From NCBI GenBank assembly GCA_050302475.1, contig JBNLBF010000006.1, positions 62,001 to 126,000 of the forward strand: a DNA stretch of 64,000 nt, written 5' to 3'. This stretch comes from NORP23 sp050302475. GTDB lineage: Bacteria; Pseudomonadota; Alphaproteobacteria; Rhodobacterales; Rhodobacteraceae. Positions within the stretch are counted from its first letter, which is position 1, and each line of letters starts with the position of its first letter. Positions 53,981 through 62,360 of this stretch are shown here, piece after piece. A program made the position numbers and the translations under genes. The notes under the pieces are model-generated. The model was not told the origin of the DNA. It searched no databases and was given only the letters and a program-made list of their open reading frames with translations.

Positions 53981-55105
53981 CTACCCTCGCGCGATTTTTT
54001 GCTCTGCCGGATAGGCTGCCTCGAACCGTGCGCGTAGCGTCAGGACCAGCAACACAACGGCCCCCAGCTGGTGGGTGATTGCTGCATGCAGCGGGGCCGC
54101 GTAGATCGCAGTCACGATCCCGAGCACCATTTGCAGGATCAGCATCGCAGCGGCCACAGCGAAGGAGCTGCGTACACCTGCCAGCGCGCTCGCCCGACTG
54201 CGCCACCAGACAAATGCGCCAAAGACAAAAGCGACATAACCCAGCATTCGGTGGTTAAACTGCACCAGCGCCGGGTTTTCGAAGAAATTCGACCAAAGCG
54301 GTGTATAGCCAAAACTTTCAGACGGCAGGAATTCTCCGTTCATGGACGGCCATGTCGGGAAGGACCGACCCGCATCAATTCCCGCCACCAGCGCGCCCAG
54401 CAAGATTTGCAGGAACAGCACGACCAGCAGGATCGTGGAAAGCCGCATCAGTCCCCCTTCCCGCCGCCGCCGCGCCTGCAACAGGTTCGCGCCCGTTAGG
54501 CGCAGTTCCATCACAAACCATGCAATCAAGCCGAGGATCAGGAACGCTAGCCCCAGATGGATCGCCAGCCGGTAGGAGGCCACATCAACCATGCGCCCGG
54601 TCAGACCCGAGGACACCATCCACCAGCCAATTGCCCCCTGCAATCCGCCCAGAAGCCCAAGCGCCAGCAAACGTGGGGTCCAGCCGGTTGGGATCGACTT
54701 GCGAGCCAGAAACCAGACAAAACCGACAAACCAGACCAGCCCCACAATCCGGCCAAGGAATCTATGCCCCCACTCCCACCAGTAAATCGATTTGAATTCG
54801 TCCAGAGACATCGCATGATTCACCAGCGCAAATTCAGGAGTCGCCTGATATTTGTCGAACTCCGCAATCCAATCTGTTGCCGACAGTGGTGGAATTGCGC
54901 CTGTGATCGGCGCCCATTCGGTAATCGAAAGTCCGCTGTCGGTCAGGCGCGTCAGACCGCCGACCAGGATCATTGCCGCAACCAGCACAAACAGGCTCAT
55001 CAGCCACAGGATCAATCCCTTTCGCGACGTTGCAGGTTTCGCGACAGGCGTTGTCGCGGTTTCCTTTCCCGAAACCTCTTCAAAAATGCTGCGCTTGTCG
55101 CTCAT
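53981..55105 (-). CDS. ctaA: Heme A synthase, COX15 type
   Basis: 374 residues with eight membrane spans. CtaA/COX15 oxidises heme O to heme A for aa3-type oxidase. Heme-binding histidines are in WEWGHRFLGR, YRLAIHLGLAF, QFNHRMLGYV and AAITHQLGAVV, and LTRLTDSGLSITEWAP is present. The single-chain long form is typical of alphaproteobacteria and mitochondria. GGAGAG precedes the ATG. Confidence 0.95.
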   Translation of the reverse strand: MSDKRSIFEEVSGKETATTPVAKPATSRKGLILWLMSLFVLVAAMILVGGLTRLTDSGLSITEWAPITGAIPPLSATDWIAEFDKYQATPEFALVNHAMSLDEFKSIYWWEWGHRFLGRIVGLVWFVGFVWFLARKSIPTGWTPRLLALGLLGGLQGAIGWWMVSSGLTGRMVDVASYRLAIHLGLAFLILGLIAWFVMELRLTGANLLQARRRREGGLMRLSTILLVVLFLQILLGALVAGIDAGRSFPTWPSMNGEFLPSESFGYTPLWSNFFENPALVQFNHRMLGYVAFVFGAFVWWRSRASALAGVRSSFAVAAAMLILQMVLGIVTAIYAAPLHAAITHQLGAVVLLVLTLRARFEAAYPAEQKIARG

Positions 55106-55157
55106 CGCTCTCTCCGTTTTGTCGGAAACTAAGCAGCCCGGCGGGGCAGTTCAACTG

Positions 55158-55940
55158 TCACTTTTCACCGCGCTTTTCGGTCAGAGCGCGCAATACGCCG
55201 TGAAGCGTGCGCACATCCGCATCGGTCAGCGGCAGGCGGCTGAACATGTTGCGCAGGTTGGCCTGCATAGACTCGCGCTTTTCTTCCGGCCAGAAGAACC
55301 CAACATCGTCGAGCTTCCCTTCCAGATGCTCCAGCAACTTCTGGATCTCGATAGTCTCCGCATATCGCGTTTTCCCCATTTCGGAAACTTCCGCTGGCAC
55401 TTCCGCTCCTTGTCGCCGCCACTCATAGGCCGTCAGCAACACACACTGCGCAAGGTTCAGCGACGCAAAGGCGGGATTCACGGGTACCGAGATAATTGCA
55501 TTCGCCCGCACGATATCATCATTTGCCAACCCCGCGCGCTCCGGTCCGAACAGAACCCCAACCTTCTGCCCTTGCCCGATTAATTCGCGCGCATGTACCA
55601 TCGCGCGTTCCGGCGTCATCACCGTTTTTGTCAGGTCCCGGTCCCGCGCTGTGGTGGCAAACACGTAGTTCAGGTCTGCCAGAGCCTCTGCCGTAGTGTC
55701 CACCACCTGCACCTGATCGAGCACGCGCGCCGCACCGGATGCCATCGCCGCAGCCTTTGGGTTCGGCCAGCCGTCGCGCGGATTGACGATCCGCATCCGG
55801 TCCAGCCCGAAATTCCACATCGCCCGCGCCGCCGCACCTATATTTTCGCCCATCTGCGGCTCGACCAGCACAAATGCCGGGGTCGGCCCCTGCCAGCCTT
55901 CATCTTGTGCGTGATCCGTTCCTGCCACGATAGACTCCAT
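55158..55940 (-). CDS. TrmH-family (SPOUT) RNA methyltransferase, TrmJ-like
   Basis: ATG 55940 gives 260 residues. SPOUT motifs are VEPQMGENIGAAARAMWNFGL (motif 1), VLFGPERAGLANDDIV (motif 2) and PVNPAFASLNLAQCVLLTAYEW (motif 3, knot). The C-terminal helices match TrmJ, which 2'-O-methylates tRNA position 32. An upstream extension in frame exists but lacks homology. The ribosome site is weak. Its start is 43 bp from the end of the broken membrane-protein gene. Confidence 0.9.
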   Translation of the reverse strand: MESIVAGTDHAQDEGWQGPTPAFVLVEPQMGENIGAAARAMWNFGLDRMRIVNPRDGWPNPKAAAMASGAARVLDQVQVVDTTAEALADLNYVFATTARDRDLTKTVMTPERAMVHARELIGQGQKVGVLFGPERAGLANDDIVRANAIISVPVNPAFASLNLAQCVLLTAYEWRRQGAEVPAEVSEMGKTRYAETIEIQKLLEHLEGKLDDVGFFWPEEKRESMQANLRNMFSRLPLTDADVRTLHGVLRALTEKRGEK

Positions 55941-55983
55941 GTGTATTCGCGCTCGCTTTACCGCGCCAAACCGTGGGCTGCAA

Positions 55984-56577
55984 TCAGAAGTCTGTGATCT
56001 TGGGATAGTTACAACGATAGCCGTTACCTTCCGCCATACAGGGAAACGTTTTCCGAACAGGTTCAGCGTTGCCAACCCTCAGCTCACATTCCATGTGCGA
56101 AGCATCGCCTTGGTTAACCTGCGTACAATAGATCTGGTTGGTTACCTGTTGGGTTGTCTGAACGGTCTCGGTTTGCGTGACCTCCTACGTCACTTGTTGC
56201 GTCGTGGTGACACCTGGCTGGAGCCGATAAGATATTTCACCCTGATCCTGCAAAATCAGACGGAACAGCACCACGACGATAATACCGATCGTCGCCAACA
56301 AAAGTATCCGCCGCCCTCGGTGAGTTTGGTTCATCCTGTCCAGGGCACGGTCCAATAAAAATACCAACAGTACCCCCGCCAGCCACACCGCCCCGCCAAT
56401 CATCAGAATTTTGGTGAAATATCCTGCTGGGGCGACGGTCCCCGGAATGGCCATGACCGCACCGAATCCAACAAATCCCGTCCAATAAAATAAAAGCTGC
56501 CACGGAATGCGGACCTTTGTCCTTTCCTCCCGCCTGACCGTTTTATTTGACCGATTCCGATCTGCCAATTGCGTCAT
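55984..56577 (-). pseudogene. Membrane protein gene interrupted by an in-frame TAG
   Basis: From ATG 56577 the frame encodes 130 residues with two or three hydrophobic spans (about 25-45, 53-78 and 90-108), then TAG at 56185-56187. The same frame stays open for 66 more codons to TGA at 55984-55986. The sequence reads through naturally: TTTQQVT before the stop is echoed by TVQTTQQVTN after it, and the tail carries four cysteines (YCTQ, MECEL, PCMA, RCNY). A single CAG-to-TAG change explains it. Alternatives are a sequencing error, readthrough, or two genes; the tail has no start codon with a ribosome site. Family unknown. Divergent from the TfoX gene. Confidence 0.65.
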
Positions 56578-56627
56578 CACCCCACTGTTGTGTAGACTGA
56601 CACTAGTCAGACAGAAAGGAATTTCCA

Positions 56628-56957
56628 ATGGCTTACGACGAAGGACATGCCGCTATCCTCAGGGATCTGACGTCCGGGCTGGACGGTATCACCGAAAAGA
56701 AGATGTTCGGCGGCATCGCCTTTTTACAAAACGGAAACATGCTGTGTGGTGTTCATAAAGATGGCGGGATGTTCCGCGTCGGCAAGGATAACGAGGCTGC
56801 AGCGCTTGCGGTGCGCGGTGTTGATCCGCTGAGCTTCACTGGTCGGAAGATGGGCGGGCTCGTGGACATATCTGACGAGACCCTTAGTGATGACGCCGCC
56901 CTTCGGGAATTGCTGGCGCTTTCGCAGTCCTTTGTCGGAAAGATGCCCCCTAAATAG
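56628..56957 (+). CDS. TfoX/Sxy N-terminal domain protein
   Basis: 109 residues: KKMFGGIAFLQNGNMLCGVHKDG and LALSQSFVGKMPPK are typical of the stand-alone TfoX_N proteins. These lack the C-terminal half of the E. coli competence regulator Sxy, and their role is unclear. AAAGGA lies seven bases before the ATG. Confidence 0.92.
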   Translation: MAYDEGHAAILRDLTSGLDGITEKKMFGGIAFLQNGNMLCGVHKDGGMFRVGKDNEAAALAVRGVDPLSFTGRKMGGLVDISDETLSDDAALRELLALSQSFVGKMPPK

Positions 56958-56974
56958 GTATACACACGTATACC
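56957..56974. promoter_or_regulatory. Perfect hairpin/operator candidate between tfoX-like and icd genes
   Basis: GGTATAC-ACAC-GTATACC begins at the last base of the tfoX-like stop codon. The 7-bp arms are perfect, but no T-run follows, so an operator for icd is as likely as a terminator. Confidence 0.4.
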
Positions 56975-57047
56975 CACTTCCCCTTTGGACAAAACTTGGC
57001 TAAACAGCGGCCAAATTCGCAGCCACACGCAGATTGAAGGGAAGTTC

Positions 57048-58262
57048 ATGACCAAAATCAAAGTAGAAAATCCGGTAGTCGAGCTCGACGGCGACGAGAT
57101 GACCCGCATCATCTGGCAGTTCATCAAGGACAAGCTGATCCTGCCCTATCTCGATATCGATCTGAAATACTATGACCTTGGCATCGAAGCCCGTGACGAG
57201 ACCGACGACCAGATCACGGTCGATGCGGCCGAAGCGATTAAAAAATACGGCGTTGGCGTCAAATGTGCGACCATCACCCCGGACGAAGCACGCGTCGAGG
57301 AATTCGGCCTGAAGCGTATGTATCGCTCCCCGAACGGGACGATCCGTAACATTCTGGGCGGCGTAATCTTCCGCCAGCCGATCATCTGTAAAAACGTGCC
57401 ACGGTTGGTGCCGGGTTGGACGAAACCGATCGTCGTTGGCCGTCACGCATACGGTGACCAGTATCGCGCAACCGACTTCCTGTTCCCGGGCGCTGGCAAG
57501 CTGACGATGAAATTCGAAGGCGAGGACGGCACCGTCATCGAGCGCGACGTGTTCGACGCCCCTTCCAGCGGGATTTACATGGGGATGTATAACCTCGACG
57601 CATCGATATACGACTTTGCACGGGCTTCGCTGAACTACGGCCTGAATCTTGGTTGGCCGGTCTATCTGTCGACTAAGAACACAATCCTGAAAGCCTATGA
57701 TGGCCGCTTCAAAGACATCTTCCAGGAAGTCTATGAAAAAGAATTTCAGGAGCAGTTCGAAGCCAAGAAAATCTGGTACGAGCACCGCCTAATCGACGAT
57801 ATGGTTGCCGCATCGCTGAAATGGTCGGGTGGCTATGTCTGGGCTTGTAAGAATTATGATGGCGACGTGCAGTCGGATACGGTTGCGCAGGGCTTCGGCT
57901 CGCTGGGACTGATGACCTCGCAGCTAATGACGCCGGATGGCAAGATTGTTGAGGCAGAGGCCGCGCACGGCACCGTCACCCGTCACTATCGTCAGCACCA
58001 GAAGGGCGAGGCAACCTCGACCAACTCGATCGCGTCGATCTATGCCTGGACCGGTGGTCTGAAGCATCGTGCGAAGCTGGACAATAACGCCAAACTGCGT
58101 GAGTTTGCCGAGACGCTGGAAAAAGTGATCATCGACACGGTGGAAAGCGGCTTCATGACCAAAGACTTGGCGCTGCTGGTTGGACCGGATCAGAAATGGC
58201 TGACGACCGAAGGGTTCCTCGAAAAAATCGACGAGAACCTGAACAAAGCCCTTGCCGGGTAA
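57048..58262 (+). CDS. icd: NADP-dependent isocitrate dehydrogenase (type II, eukaryote-like)
   Basis: ATG 57048 follows GAAGGGAAG, giving 404 residues. It has ELDGDEMTRIIW, substrate-loop SPNGTIRNILGG, GRHAYGDQYRATD, the metal-binding Asp in LIDDMVAASLKWSGGYVWACKNYDGDVQSD and the NADP-binding EAAHGTVTRHYRQHQKG. This homodimeric type differs from E. coli Icd and is usual in alphaproteobacteria. TCA cycle. Confidence 0.97.
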   Translation: MTKIKVENPVVELDGDEMTRIIWQFIKDKLILPYLDIDLKYYDLGIEARDETDDQITVDAAEAIKKYGVGVKCATITPDEARVEEFGLKRMYRSPNGTIRNILGGVIFRQPIICKNVPRLVPGWTKPIVVGRHAYGDQYRATDFLFPGAGKLTMKFEGEDGTVIERDVFDAPSSGIYMGMYNLDASIYDFARASLNYGLNLGWPVYLSTKNTILKAYDGRFKDIFQEVYEKEFQEQFEAKKIWYEHRLIDDMVAASLKWSGGYVWACKNYDGDVQSDTVAQGFGSLGLMTSQLMTPDGKIVEAEAAHGTVTRHYRQHQKGEATSTNSIASIYAWTGGLKHRAKLDNNAKLREFAETLEKVIIDTVESGFMTKDLALLVGPDQKWLTTEGFLEKIDENLNKALAG

Positions 58263-58270
58263 ACATTCAA

Positions 58271-58298
58271 AGGGCCGCCATGTGCGGCCTTTTTTTAT
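58271..58298 (+). terminator. Rho-independent terminator after icd
   Basis: GGCCGC (58274-58279), loop CATGT, GCGGCC (58285-58290), with flanking A-run before and TTTTTTT after. Confidence 0.9.
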
Positions 58299-58382
58299 TT
58301 TGGAGTAGTTGTCAGGCTATCTGGATACACGATTGACGGACTTACATTGACACCGGCCAAGTCCGGCGATAGCCCAAACAAC

Positions 58383-59000
58383 ATGTCGACAAACGAACCT
58401 CACAAAGTTCTGCGCCACTCGCTGCTGGAAGATATACAGGCCTTTGTGCTCGGCACAGCGCTATGCGCAATGTCGGTGCAGATACTGACCCATCTGGGGC
58501 TGATCACCGGACAGACGGCGGGTCTGGGCGTGCTGATCAGCTATCTTGGCGATTGGCCGTTTGGGGTCGTGTTTTTTATCATCAACCTGCCGTTTTACGG
58601 GTTGGCGTGGCTGCGGATGGGACTGGTCTTCACCGTCAAAAGTTTCATCGCGGTAGGGTTGGTGTCGGCCATGACGGCGGTCTTTCCTGAACTTATCAGT
58701 TTCAATGAAATTAACCCGCTGTTCGGGGCTGCCATGGCTGGTGCGATGGCCGGACTTGGCCTGATCGTCCTGTTCCGGCACGGCGCCTCACTGGGTGGGA
58801 TCGGGGTGCTGGGGCTGTTCCTGCAGGACCGTATAGGCATTCAGGCCGGTTGGGTGCAGCTGGGATTTGACGCCGTCCTGTTCGCGGTCGCCTTTTTCGT
58901 CATGCCTTGGCAGATGGTTGGCGCGTCGCTGTTGGGGGCCGTCATCGTCAACGTGATCGTTGCCAGCAACCACCGCAAGGATCGCTACATCGCACGTTAA
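58383..59000 (+). CDS. YitT-family membrane protein
   Basis: 205 residues from ATG 58383 (an earlier TTG at 58347 is possible; neither has a good ribosome site). Five spans; family blocks are LGLITGQTAGLGVLISYL, FFIINLPFYGLAW, AGLGLIVLFRHGASLGGIGVL. The C-terminal DUF2179 domain of longer YitT proteins is missing, as in the short proteobacterial form. Function unknown. It overlaps the convergent DUF1330 gene by 4 bp. Confidence 0.85.
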   Translation: MSTNEPHKVLRHSLLEDIQAFVLGTALCAMSVQILTHLGLITGQTAGLGVLISYLGDWPFGVVFFIINLPFYGLAWLRMGLVFTVKSFIAVGLVSAMTAVFPELISFNEINPLFGAAMAGAMAGLGLIVLFRHGASLGGIGVLGLFLQDRIGIQAGWVQLGFDAVLFAVAFFVMPWQMVGASLLGAVIVNVIVASNHRKDRYIAR

Positions 59001-59281
59001 GCGCCTTCAACAATCACCAGATCACGGTTGGAATTGGCGAGCGCAATGGGCAGAATTTTCTGATATTCCGGCGAGTTATAGAATTTCCGCGCCGTGTCCC
59101 GGTCCGGCATTTCAATAACCACATGGCGCGAGGGGCCGTCGCCTTCAACCTGCTCATACTCACCTGCTTTCACCAGAAACCGCCCGCCGAAACTCTCGGC
59201 AATGGCGACCGTTTGCTTGGCGTATTCCAGATAGGCGTCAACATCCGTCACGTTGATCCGCGCTATGATATAAGCGGCCAT
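58997..59281 (-). CDS. DUF1330 protein (downstream copy)
   Basis: 94 residues: AAYIIARINVTDVDAYLEYAK, FGGRFLVKAGEYEQVEG, VVIEMPDRDTARKFYNSPEYQ are typical of this ferredoxin-like (dimeric alpha/beta barrel) family. The function is not established. Its ATG overlaps the stop of its paralogue by one base (TGATG). Confidence 0.93.
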   Translation of the reverse strand: MAAYIIARINVTDVDAYLEYAKQTVAIAESFGGRFLVKAGEYEQVEGDGPSRHVVIEMPDRDTARKFYNSPEYQKILPIALANSNRDLVIVEGA

Positions 59282-59565
59282 CAGACGCCCTCCACAAAGG
59301 TATATTCGCGGGTCGCGGCGGGTAAGCCGTAGGATAGCGCTTCCTGATACTCAGGCGAGTGATAGAATTTCTCCGCCGTTTCCATATCGGGGAAGCGGAT
59401 GATCACGTTGCGTGCACGGCCCTGCCCCTCCTTGTGAACGCTGGCGCCACCGCGGGCCAGGAATTCCCCGCCGAACTTTTCAACCGCCGGACCGGCCAGC
59501 GCCGCATATTTCGCGTATTCGTCAGCGTCATGCACGTCGATATGCACCATTGCGTAAACAGCCAT
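59281..59565 (-). CDS. DUF1330 protein (upstream copy)
   Basis: 94 residues: AVYAMVHIDVHDADEYAKYA, FGGEFLARGGASVHKEG, VIIRFPDMETAEKFYHSPEYQ. It is the same length as, and clearly paralogous to, the copy downstream, so a tandem duplication. Its ATG directly follows the alaS stop (TAAATG), placing both at the end of the alaS operon. GGAGGGA lies before the ATG. Confidence 0.93.
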   Translation of the reverse strand: MAVYAMVHIDVHDADEYAKYAALAGPAVEKFGGEFLARGGASVHKEGQGRARNVIIRFPDMETAEKFYHSPEYQEALSYGLPAATREYTFVEGV

Positions 59566-62220
59566 TTATCCCTCCAGTAATTTTTCAACGGCGGCAATTG
59601 CGACGTCGGCATTGTCCGCGCTCGCGCCACCACCCTGCGCCATGTCCGGACGGCCACCGCCGCCCTTGCCGCCCAAAGCTTCCGCAGCGGCCCGCACCAT
59701 GTCAACCGCGCTGATCCGGTCGGTCAGGTCATCCGTGACGCCAGCCGCAACAGCTGCGCGGTCACCTGTGTCGGCAATCAGCAGGATCGCACCGGATTTA
59801 AGTTGCGTTTTGTGATCGTCAATCAGTCCTCGCAAATCCTTACCGGACACGCCGGTAAGCACCTGCGCCAGGAACGGCACGCCGTTCACGTCCTTGGCTT
59901 TGGTTTCAGCCTTGCCGCCACCGGACATGGCCAGTTGACGACGCAGCTCAGCCACTTCGTTTTGCAAGGCCTTGCGCTCATCCATCAGCGATTTTACCCG
60001 CTCTGCCACCAGATCCGGTGATGCTTTCAATGCTGCGGCTGCATCGGCAAGCTGCTTTTCGATCTTCGCCATATACTCGAGCGCGCCTTCCCCGGTCAGC
60101 GCCTCGATCCGGCGAATACCAGCGGCCGAGGCTCCTTCGCTCACCAGCTTGAACAGCCCGATTTCACCAAGGCGCCGAACATGCGTGCCTCCGCACAGTT
60201 CCAGCGAGTAGGTATTGCGATCAATCCCCTTGCCAGACCCTACCTGTGCGCCCATCGACACAACGCGAACCTCGTCGCCATATTTCTCGCCAAACAGCGC
60301 CTGCGCACCCAGCTCGCGCGCCTCATCCGGCGTCATGATCCGGGTTTCGACGGCACCATCCTGACGGATATAGGCGTTCACCTCATCCTCAACCTTCGAC
60401 AACTCGTCGGTCGACATGGCTTTCTGATGGCTGAAATCAAAGCGCAGGCGGTTTTCGGCATTCAGCGAGCCTCGCTGCGCGACATGATCGCCCAGCACAT
60501 TTCGTAACGCCTCGTTCAGCAGATGCGTGGCCGAGTGGTTCGCCCGGATCGCCGTACGCCGATCATGATCAACCTTCAATTCAACCGCCGCGCCTTTTTC
60601 CAGCGTTCCGTCAGCAACCTTGCCGGAATGTACAAACAGGCCAGCCTTTTTCTTTGTGTCGGTAATTTCCACCTTTGCGCCGTCAGCAAGGATCAGGCCC
60701 TTATCGCCAACCTGCCCCCCGGATTCCGCATAAAACGGGGTCTGGTTGACGGCGATCTGCACATCGTCACCCTTGCCCGCACGCTCCACTAGTGCGCCAT
60801 CTTTGACGATGGCCTGCACCTGCCCTTCGGCTTCCTCGGTGTCATAACCGAGGAATTCCGTCACGCCGTGTTGATCCGCAATGTCGAACCAGACACTTTC
60901 GTCCGCCGCTTCACCCGTCCCGGCCCAGGCGGCGCGCGCCTTGGCCTTTTGCTCAGCCATCGCCGCGTCAAATCCGTCGGTATCTACACCACGACCTTTT
61001 TCCCGCAGCGCATCCTGCGTCAGGTCCAGCGGGAAGCCGTATGTGTCATAGAGTTTGAACGCCGTCTCACCCGGCAGGTCGGACCCTTCAGGCACGTCAT
61101 CCAGCGCCTCATCCAGCAGCTTCAAGCCGCGATCCAACGTGGTTTTGAACCGGGTTTCTTCCAGCAGCAGCGTTTCTTCGATCATCGCCTGACCGCGCGA
61201 CAACTCCGGATAGGCCTGCCCCATCTGACGCACCAGCGCGGGCACCAGACGGTGCATCACCGGGTCTTTCGCACCCAGCAGATGCGCGTGCCGCATAGCG
61301 CGGCGCATGATCCGGCGTAGCACATAGCCGCGCCCTTCGTTGGAGGGCAGCACCCCCTCGGCAATCAGGAAAGAGGTCGAGCGCAGATGATCCGCGATCA
61401 CCCGGTGATGGGTCAAATGCGCTTCGCCAATGTCGGTGGAGGTCGCATGCGCCGAGGCCTCTACCAGCGCCATCATCAGGTCGGTTTCATAGACGTTATT
61501 CGTCCCCTGCATCAGCGAGGAGAACCGTTCAAGCCCCATACCTGTGTCGATCGACTGCATGTCGAGCGCTTTCATCGAACCGTCTTCGAACTGTTCGTTC
61601 TGCATGAACACGAGGTTCCAGATTTCGATGAACCGGTCGCCGTCCTCTTCCGGTGAGCCCGGAGGGCCGCCCCAGAATTTTTCGCCATGGTCATAGAAAA
61701 TCTCGGTGCAGGGTCCACATGGCCCTGTCGGTCCCATCTTCCAGAAATTGTCATCGGTTGCGATGCGGATGATTTTGCTGTCGGGCACACCGACTTTCTT
61801 CCAGATGTCAGCGGCCTCGTCATCCGTATGATAGACCGTGACCAGAAGTTTTTCGGTATCAATCCCGAAATCTTTGGTCAGCAGCTCCCACGCGAACGGA
61901 ATGGCAGCTTCCTTGAAATAATCCCCAAACGAAAAGTTCCCCAGCATTTCAAAAAATGTCAGATGCCGCGCCGTGTAGCCGACATTATCCAGATCATTAT
62001 GCTTGCCGCCCGCCCGCACACATTTCTGGCTGGTCGTGGCGCGTGTGTAATCGCGATGCTCTACCCCGGTGAACAGGTTCTTGAACTGCACCATTCCGGA
62101 GTTGGTAAACATCAGCGTCGGGTCATTGCGTGGCACCAACGGGGAACTGTCCACCACCGTGTGGCCGTTCTTCTCGAAATAACCGAGGAAAGTGCTGCGG
62201 ATATCGTTCAGGCTTACCAT
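59566..62220 (-). CDS. alaS: Alanyl-tRNA synthetase
   Basis: ATG 62220 (MVSLNDIRSTF, GGGA nine bases upstream) gives 884 residues; an in-frame ATG at 62229 is the alternative. Class II motifs include TNSGMVQFKNLF and FFEMLGNFSFGDYFK. The editing domain has NHSATHLLNEAL and SLELCGGTHVRR with its zinc ligands. A C-terminal coiled coil and C-Ala domain with a Gly-rich end (LGGKGGGGRPDMAQGGG) complete it. Confidence 0.97.
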   Translation of the reverse strand: MVSLNDIRSTFLGYFEKNGHTVVDSSPLVPRNDPTLMFTNSGMVQFKNLFTGVEHRDYTRATTSQKCVRAGGKHNDLDNVGYTARHLTFFEMLGNFSFGDYFKEAAIPFAWELLTKDFGIDTEKLLVTVYHTDDEAADIWKKVGVPDSKIIRIATDDNFWKMGPTGPCGPCTEIFYDHGEKFWGGPPGSPEEDGDRFIEIWNLVFMQNEQFEDGSMKALDMQSIDTGMGLERFSSLMQGTNNVYETDLMMALVEASAHATSTDIGEAHLTHHRVIADHLRSTSFLIAEGVLPSNEGRGYVLRRIMRRAMRHAHLLGAKDPVMHRLVPALVRQMGQAYPELSRGQAMIEETLLLEETRFKTTLDRGLKLLDEALDDVPEGSDLPGETAFKLYDTYGFPLDLTQDALREKGRGVDTDGFDAAMAEQKAKARAAWAGTGEAADESVWFDIADQHGVTEFLGYDTEEAEGQVQAIVKDGALVERAGKGDDVQIAVNQTPFYAESGGQVGDKGLILADGAKVEITDTKKKAGLFVHSGKVADGTLEKGAAVELKVDHDRRTAIRANHSATHLLNEALRNVLGDHVAQRGSLNAENRLRFDFSHQKAMSTDELSKVEDEVNAYIRQDGAVETRIMTPDEARELGAQALFGEKYGDEVRVVSMGAQVGSGKGIDRNTYSLELCGGTHVRRLGEIGLFKLVSEGASAAGIRRIEALTGEGALEYMAKIEKQLADAAAALKASPDLVAERVKSLMDERKALQNEVAELRRQLAMSGGGKAETKAKDVNGVPFLAQVLTGVSGKDLRGLIDDHKTQLKSGAILLIADTGDRAAVAAGVTDDLTDRISAVDMVRAAAEALGGKGGGGRPDMAQGGGASADNADVAIAAVEKLLEG

Positions 62221-62309
62221 ATTCGTCATTCCCGTATGCCCGCATACCGGGCGTATTCATAAATCAGAAAGGGTGTATCCTGCCCGCTGGCGGCTGTCCA
62301 CATCTGCCA

Positions 62310-62342
62310 AACAAAAAGGGCCGCAACGAGGTGCGGCCCTTT
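62310..62342 (-). terminator. Rho-independent terminator after recA
   Basis: On the minus strand AAAGGGCCGC, loop ACCTCGTT, GCGGCCCTTT (62342-62315), extended by TT. A perfect 10-bp stem. Confidence 0.9.
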
Positions 62343-62360
62343 CCAATTATGTATCGGAGA

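Noticed and set aside
62230..62260. GTATGC-CC-GCATAC palindrome upstream of alaS
   Set aside because: Short arms, no T-run, no known alaS operator of this form; not enough to call a regulatory site.
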